DNA of 64,000 nt from Linanthus parryae. Taxonomy: Eukaryota > Streptophyta > Magnoliopsida > Ericales > Polemoniaceae. Positions 57,636-64,000 of the stretch are shown here, piece by piece (within the stretch, counting starts at the first letter, position 1; each line of letters opens with the position of its first letter). The notes under the pieces are model-generated. The model saw only the letters and a program-made list of their open reading frames with translations, was not told where the DNA came from and ran no database searches. The stretch covers positions 22,355,359 through 22,419,358 of the forward strand of contig JALGPY010000008.1 of NCBI GenBank assembly GCA_023055425.1, read 5' to 3'. The position numbers were made by a program, and so were the translations under genes.

Positions 57636-59340
57636 CTAGCTGTTAGACCAAGTGTGGAATTTTGACTCATATTCAGGATCAACCATGTTGGGTGTTCTGA
57701 ACCCTTTAGGAACCCAAATTTGTCTGACTTTTCCTTTGAGTTGAAAGGGGAATGAGTTCCTCATTATGTGAGGGTCTCTTCTTCTGAAAGGACAAGTCAC
57801 ATTAACATGACCAACTTTTTTGCAGTAATGACATTTAGGAGAAGATTTGTTTCCTGCTTTCACAAATCAGGTATTGTTCTTTCTGGGAAAATTTGGATTG
57901 TATCCAATACCAGCTTTGTGAACAGACTTTGAACTTCCTTCAAGAATTAAGTTCAAATTGTGTTCTGAGCCTGCAAGCTTGGCTTTGACTAATTCTGATT
58001 CTTGAACTTTATCAGTAAGAGTAGTCTTTTGTTTATCCAATTCATCAACTTAATGTCTAAGATTAACAAGGCTATCACTCAGTAGAGAGTTCTCAGTGAC
58101 TACTTCATTGAATTATGTTTTCAAGGCTTTGAAACTGGTTTTCAAGGCCTTGAAATCACTGTCAGTTTTTTTCTGAGAGATTTCAAGATTCTGATTTAGA
58201 CAAACAAGATGTAAATTTCTTTTGCTTGCTCATGAACTTTTTCTTTCAAAACTCTAATTTATTTCAGATAGTCCTCTTCATTTAAAAGCATTGTTCTAAG
58301 ATAATCTGAGAGGGCTTCTGTTGGTTTTGAAATCAAACAATTCACCATTACCTCAATTTTTTTTCCAGAACTTTCATCATGCTTGGCCATAAAGCATAGG
58401 TTGGCATGTTCTTCTACAGATTCAGAGTCACCTGAGGTATCTGAATCACTCCATGAAGCTATCATAGCTTTCTTTCTCCTATCATGATCTTTCTTCTGAA
58501 ATTTCTTACTTTTCTTGTGTGGACAGTCTCTAATCAAGTGTCCTGCATCACCGCACTCAAAGCAATTCATGAATTTAGATTTATTATTTTGTGAAGAAGA
58601 CTTACCTTTTTAGTCCTTGCTACTGGAGGATCTGTGTCTTTCTCTTTTGAAGTCTTTGTTTCCAAAGTTTTTCTTCATCTTAAGAATTCTGTTCAAGGCT
58701 TTGGAAATCAAAGCAATTGGATCTTCATCATCATCCTCAGTTTCAAGGCTTTGAAGTTTCTCATTCTCTTTAGCCTTGAGTGCCAAGCTCTTAACACCTT
58801 CTCGTAGTTCTCCATCAACTTCTTCATGGATATTTCATGTGTCAGGAGCTTCCCTTGCAGGTCATCAAGTTGGAGTGATGAGAGATCTTGAGCTTCCTCA
58901 ATAGCATTAGTCTTTGGTTCCCATTTTTCCTTTGGAAGACTTCTCAGAATCTTCCTCACCTTTTCTTAATTGGAAATATGTTTTCCCAGTGAATCAAGGT
59001 TATTGACAATGTCTGTGAACCTTTTGAACATGTCTCTGATTGATTCATCTACATTCATCTTGAATAAATCATATTGCCTGAGATAGATGTTGATCTTGGT
59101 CTGCATGACTTGGATGGTTCATTCAAATGTCACTACAAGCTTATCCTAGATCTCCTTGGCAGTCTTACAGCCTGAAATCTTGTTGAATTCATCTATACTC
59201 AAAGTACAATACAAGATATTCATGGCTTTGAAATTTTAGAGAATTGTTCTAATTCATAGGGAGAGAGAGAGTCTTCAGATTTGGGAGTTTTAATCCCATC
59301 TTTCTCTGTGTAGAAAGTATGAGGACCATTATGAATGATA
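57636..59340 (-). pseudogene. gag: SIRE-like Gag remnant
   Basis: UBN2-type pieces (TKINIYLRQYDLFKMNVDES, RKILRSLPKEKWEPKTNAIE), first knuckle CFECGDAGHLIRDCP near 58565, Glu/Asp-rich region, FKALK-like repeats near 58120-58155, second knuckle CHYCKKVGHVNVTCP near 57840 and QIWVPKG. Multiple stops. The N-terminus is on the far side of Copia-2 and outside the window. Confidence 0.8.
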
Positions 59341-59352
59341 GTCCATAGTTCT

Positions 59353-60774
59353 TGTAGGGTTTTGATTCATAGATGCGCAACGGAAACAATAATTAACCAT
59401 GCAAAACCCTCCAAGAATCACAAGTCAAGAGACATAACAATGGTAAAGGAAGAAATCAATAACGCACCTTAGGGTTCTCCGTTGATGACTTCAAACGCGA
59501 ATTGTGTCACGTTCTCTATCGTTGATCCACGCCTAGCGTTGATTTCTAGATCTCCCACTCCTTGGTTCTAGCCCGGAAAGAGGAAGAGGAAGAAGAATCA
59601 CACAAAACAAGACGAACCAAAGGAGGTTCGGCCTCCTTTGGGGCCGACGGGGACGGGCGGCGGGCTAGGGGGCGGCGAGCTCCTCTAGCTTGCTTGCTCT
59701 CTCCTTTTTGTTCTCTTCCACTCAGTTTATGATCTAATGAATCATAAGTGTGGGAAGGAAGGAAGGAAGGTCCTTTATATAGTCCAACAAATCCTTGCCA
59801 ACTACCTAAAGGACTTATTCTAGTCCTACTAGAATTCAATTTAGTCCCTTCCTTGCAAATTAGTCCCTACTAAGTTTTCAAGGTTTTGCAAAGTGATCCT
59901 TCTAATTAATTAATCCAATTAATTAATTCCCAAATCTAGTTCAACTCTATATAGCGTGTAACCCCATAGGTTCAATCTAGTTGGTAGCAACTATTTTCTA
60001 ATATGGAGCAGTTTGTAGCAAAACATCCGTTCTAGCCAACTAATAGAATAGTCATCTTGACAACCTTTGTACAAGTAATTGTCTCATCCCTTTGTCTCTA
60101 TATCCGGATTGGACACAAGACATACAAGTCACACTCGTATATCCAATCCACAGATTCTCGATCCATGGGAATAGCCTTATTTGAGCAAATAACATCAATA
60201 TCCCATATTGATTTATTTGAGTTTGGCCATACATTCTATAAGCACTATCCCTCGACTGGACTAGGATATTTGCTCCCGTTATGTGGGAGGGCCAAATTCT
60301 ATCTAAGTCCACTACGATCTCTAAGCTTGCTTCTTATTGTATCCAGTACACGCCTTTATAACTACCCAGTTACGGTGTAGCGTTTAACGCTACCACAATC
60401 ACAATAATCCACAATTAGAATATCTAGCGACTTCAAGCGTAAGGATGAAAATACCATTGCACCGCGAGAAGCGCTTGTGACTTAACATAACGTGTATGTA
60501 GCCTTCTCGGAGATGGGTCAATCCAGTGCTTCATTACCCCTAATGCACACCTATGTGTTGGATCATGATATCTCCATATCAATCCAACCCCATACTAGTC
60601 TATAGATGATTGTCCCATTGATCATTATACTGGACTAGGGATATTTAAGATAAACAACACAATTGTAAATCTAAGGACTTCATTATATTAAATATCCAAT
60701 AAATAATAAATGAATTTCTAGCCACAAATAAATTCATACTAAACTAGATTGCCTCTAGGGCATCTATTCCAACA
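59353..60774 (-). repeat. 3' LTR of Copia-2
   Basis: 1,422 bp with TGTTGGAATAG...CCTACA ends on the minus strand. It shares blocks with the Copia-1 LTR, with GC-rich differences near 59640-59690. Confidence 0.9.
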
Positions 60775-60788
60775 GTCTCCCACTTGCA

Positions 60789-62413
60789 CTAGAGCCAATC
60801 TGGCGCATCTCTTATGCCCATACTCCTAGTGTTCCCTTCATGCTTCCACTGCGTGAGCGGCTTTGTAAGAGGGTCTGACAGGTTCTCATCTGTAGGAATC
60901 TTGCATATCCGAACGTCTCCTCTATCGATAATATCTCGAATCAGATGAAACTTCCTAAGCACGTGCTCGGATTTCTGGTGTGATCTGGGTTCCTTTGATT
61001 GCGCAATCACCCCAGTGTTGTCACAGTACAACTCGACTGGATCCGCAATGCTAGGAACCACACCAAGTTCAGAAACAAACTTTCTTATCCAAACAGCTTC
61101 CTTTGCTGCGCCATTTGCAGCAATGTACTCAGCCTCTGTTGTAGAATCAGCCACCGTCTCTTGCTTGGAACTCTTCCAGCTCACCGCTGCTCCATTCAAG
61201 CAAAACACATATCCCGACTGTGATCTAAAGTCATCTCTGTCGGTTTGGAAGCTTGCATCAGTGTAACCCTTTACATGCAATTCTTCCTCACCGTCAAATA
61301 TCAAGAAAGCATCCTTAGTTCTTCTAAAGTACTTTAGGATGTTTTTTACTGCAACCCAGTGACTCTCACCTGGATTGGATTGGTATCTGCTTGTCATACT
61401 CAAGGCATATGACACATCTGGTCTAGTACAATAGATCCTATGGCCGAGGCATAGGGAATTCTACTCATGTGTTCCTTCTCAATCTCATTGGAAGGACAAC
61501 CACTCTTCGAAAGAGTGATACCATGTGACATGGGCAAGAATCCCTTCTTGGATTCTTGCATGTTGAACCGTTTCAACACCTTGTCAATATATGTACTTTG
61601 ACTTAGGCCTAGAAGTCTCTTAGATCTATCTTTATAGATCTTTATACCGAGTATATAGACTGCTTCCCCTAAGTCCTTTATTGAGAAACACTTCCCTAGC
61701 CAATCTTTAACAGATTGCAGCATGGGAACGTCGTTTCCAATGAGTAGTATGTCATCCACATACAAGACCAGAAAAGCTACAGAGCTCCCACTAACCTTCT
61801 TGTAGACACAAGACTCATCTTCGTTTCTGATGAAGCCAAACTCTTTGACTACTTCATCAAAACGTCGATTCCAACTCCTTGAAGCTTGCTTCAATCCATA
61901 AATAGATCGTTGCAGCTTACAGACTTTGTTGGTTTGTTTTGGATTTTCAAAACCCTCCGGCTGTATCATATACACGTCCTCGAGGAGATTCCCATAAAGG
62001 AATGCTGTTTTGACATCCATTTGCCAAATCTCATAGTCATGGTATGCTGCAATCGCAAGTAGGATTCGGATGGATTTGGTCATAGCGACTGGTGAAAAGG
62101 TTTCATCATAGTCAATACCATGAATCTGTCTGAATCCTTTAGCCACCCATCGGCCCTTATAGGTAATCACATTACCATCCATGTCGATCTTCTTCTTGAA
62201 GACCCATTTGCACCCTATGGGTCGCGCCCCTTCGGGTGGTTCCACCAAAGTCCATACTTTGTTGGTATACATGGATTCCATCTCGGATCTCATGGCTTCT
62301 AGCCACTTCTGAGAGTCTGGGCCCTTCATGGCCTCTTCATAGGTAGTAGGCTCATCATCTATGAGCATCGTGTCACCGGAATCGGTCACGAGAAGTCCAT
62401 ACCTCTCGGGTTC
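60789..62413 (-). pseudogene. pol: Copia-2 RT-RNase H, one frameshift
   Basis: RT frame 62389-61400: VWTLVEPPEGARPIGCKWVF, KGFRQIHGIDYDETFSPVAM, MDVKTAFLYGNLLEDVYMIQ, catalytic VLYVDDILLIGND. A frame change at about 61430 (in the IPYASAIGSI region) leads to the RNase H frame 61415-60789: VKGYTDASFQTDRDDFRSQS, ISWKSSKQE-like VSWKSSKQETVADSTTEAEY, ELYCDNTGVIAQSKEPRSHQ. All catalytic motifs are intact. A TAG near 62412 separates it from the integrase C-terminal region. Only three visible lesions in the whole pol. Confidence 0.88.
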
Positions 62414-64000
62414 CTAGCGCACTCTACTAGATCTACGAAGCTCTTGTGTTACCTGAACATGCTGCTCCACAACTTGTTGTTCCTGTTCATGTTCCATAAT
62501 CGGTTCAGTGATTTGTGGTTCTTGAACCCCTTCAAGTTCTACAGTCCTCCCACTTGCTTGTTTAGAGACAAACTCTCTTTCTAGATATACTCCGGTCCGT
62601 GCAACAAACACTTTGTTCTCGGTTGGATTGTAGAAGTTGTAACCTTAGTTTCCTTAGGGTACCACACAAATTTACAATTATCCGACTTTGGCCCTAGCTT
62701 GTCTGATTGTAAACGTTTTACATAGACATCGCAGCCCCAAATCGTCATGAACGACAGTGTGGGACGCCTCCCACTCCACATCTCATATGGTGTCTTCATG
62801 ACTGATTTAGATGGAACACGGTTAATGGTGAAAGCTGCACTTAATAGAGCATAGCCCCAAAATGATAATGGAAGATCGGTTTGACACATCATAGATCGAA
62901 CCATATCCAATAGGGTTCGATTCCTCCTTTCAGACACGCCATTCCATTGTGGCGTTCCAGGTGGAGTGAGTTGGGACACGATCCCACACTCTCTAAGATA
63001 GTCGTCAAACTCTTGGCTCAAGTATTCTCCTCCACGATCCGATCGTAGAGCCTTGATACTTTTTCCAAGTTGCTTCTCTACTTCACTCTTGACTTCTTTG
63101 AACACTTCAAAGGATTTGGATTTTGACCTCATGAGGTACACAAATCCATATCTACTGTAATCATCAGTAAATGTAATGAAGTAGACATAACCACCCCTGG
63201 CAGGCGTGGAAAATGGTCCACACACATCAGTATGTATGAGCGCCAATTGCTCACTAATCCTCTCACCTTTCTTATTGAAAGGGGACTTTGTCATTTTTCC
63301 CAATAAACAAGCCTCACATGTCTCATATGATTCAAAATCAAATGAGTCTAGTAGTCCATCCTTATGGAGTCTAGATACACGTTTCTCGTTTATGTGGCCT
63401 AAACGACAGTGCCATAAGTAAGCAGGATTTAAATTATTTATTTTAATCCGCTTGGTATTAATGTTGTAGACAGGATTGCTTAGATCAAGGACATACAGTC
63501 CATTAAATAATTGCGCACTAAAATAGTGAATATTATTCAAATAAAAGGAACAACAATTGTTCTTTATTGAAATAATAAAACCATCCTTGTCCAAACAAGA
63601 AGTAGAAATAATGTTTCTGCTCATAGCAGGAAAAAAATAGCAATTATTTAATTCTAAAACTAATCCTGAAGGCAGAGATAGCTCGCACACGCCCACGGCT
63701 AACGCAGCAACTTTTGCTCCATTCCCAACGCGCAGATCTATCTCCCCTTCAGCCAATCTTCTACTTCTCTTTAGATCCTGCACATTTCGACAAATGTGAG
63801 ATCCACATCCAGTATCTAATACCCGTGATGTAGAGACAGTTAAATTGACATCTACATCAAAAATACCTGGTGGTCGTGGAATCACTATTCCAAGCCTCTT
63901 GTCCTCCAGATATTTTGGGCAGTTCCTTCTCCAGTGTCCAGGCTGACTGCAGTAGTGACACTCACCAACAACAGGCTTAAGGGCAGGTTCCTTGGACTTG
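62414..64000 (-). pseudogene. pol: Copia-2 gag end, protease and integrase (partial)
   Basis: The frame is open from the window edge to 62581: zinc knuckle CHYCSQPGHWRRNC near 63955, protease SRVLDTGCGSHICRN (D-T-G), integrase zinc module LWHCRLGHINEKRVSRL...CEACLLGKMTKSPF, core LIHTDVCGPFSTPARGGYVY (Asp), ALRSDRGGEYLSQEFDDYLR (Asp), TPPGTPQWNGVSERRNRTLL (Glu). A frame change at about 62640, after KFVWYPKETK, moves into FVARTGVYLEREFVSKQASG (62611-62414), the integrase-RT linker. Confidence 0.88.

Larger units (their letters stand above)
53241..58755. repeat. Dispersed 16-bp palindrome TTTCAAGGCCTTGAAA in the SIRE-like element
   Basis: Exact or near copies occur at about 53241, 53262, 53447, 54298 (exact), 54367, 56174, 56195 (exact), 57206, 58118, 58140 (exact), 58690 and 58739. 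Some are in coding parts, where they encode FQGLE/FKALE-like pentapeptides; others are outside. No other part of the window shows this density. Confidence 0.85.
53023..59352 (-). mobile_element. Decayed SIRE-like Ty1/copia element
   Basis: Minus strand, in order: gag (59340-57636) with two zinc knuckles, protease-integrase (57577-56360), RT-RNase H (about 55880-54440), polypurine-like TTAAGGGGGAGAA (about 54412-54428), then a 3' region with a Lys-rich ORF. The gag start lies beyond Copia-2, which is inserted at 59352, and continues off the window. Double CCHC, the QIWVPKG motif and a long integrase-RT linker suggest the SIRE/Maximus group. No LTR pair is visible, so the left edge is uncertain. 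The DNA is dotted with a TTTCAAGGC(C/T)TTGAAA motif. Confidence 0.75.
59353..64000 (-). mobile_element. Copia-2, same family as Copia-1, partial (runs off the right edge)
   Basis: Minus strand: 3' LTR at 59353-60774, polypurine tract GTGCAAGTGGGAGAC (60789-60775), RNase H, RT, integrase, protease and the end of gag, which continues past 64000. It is inserted into the gag of the SIRE-like element at 59352; the matching target copy lies outside the window. It carries what Copia-1 lost (RT, RNase H and 3' LTR), so the two are complementary pieces of one family. Confidence 0.9.

Overview
The window looks like nuclear DNA of a higher plant, probably a eudicot. It has spliced genes with GT-AG introns, a plant-only SURNod19 gene, an amaranthin-type lectin pseudogene, a Mutator-like element with a 9-bp target duplication, and layers of Ty1/copia and Ty3/gypsy LTR retrotransposons with plant-type primer sites. 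There are no prokaryotic operons, origins or CRISPR arrays. I cannot name the species. All identifications come from reading motifs, without database searches.

Layout. 1-2.8 kb: AT-rich DNA with a degenerate MITE and pieces of an unidentified minus-strand gene. 2.8-14.5 kb: a diverged segmental duplication (copy A about 2820-4250, copy B about 10370-14480) around an old copia element (3780-9941). Copy B later received a very young 1.7-kb GAG-only retroelement with LTRs identical by eye (10912-12615) and a G-rich MITE (13084-13870); copy A shows both sites empty. 15.3-17.8 kb: the one clearly intact host gene, SURNod19, in four exons. 18.0-19.9 kb: a MULE carrying GC-rich, gene-like filler. 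21.2-22.0 kb: a foldback element. 22.1-23.1 kb: an amaranthin/aerolysin-like lectin pseudogene cut off by copia sequence.

23.1-52.4 kb is a three-level nest. A minus-strand copia (Copia-1) was split in its leader by a minus-strand gypsy element that encodes only gag-protease (26488-50684, TSD CGTGG). That element was split in its own leader by a plus-strand Tat-type gypsy (33833-48993, TSD CTAAC). The Tat element has a gag-pol broken by stops and frameshifts, a duplicated integrase zinc module, a 54-bp tandem array, and on the opposite strand a five-exon plant-mobile-domain (PMD) gene. All four of that gene's introns are phase-consistent and its 1,326-codon reading frame is unbroken. This antisense gene is the most interesting object in the window.

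52.4-64 kb: a Tourist-like MITE, then a decayed SIRE-like copia (minus strand) dotted with a recurring TTTCAAGGCCTTGAAA-type palindrome. Its gag is interrupted by a second member of the Copia-1 family (Copia-2) that runs off the right edge. The host genes are passengers in a transposon-dominated region. The retroelement genes would normally form particles, copy RNA and integrate DNA, but every gag-pol set here is broken or incomplete.
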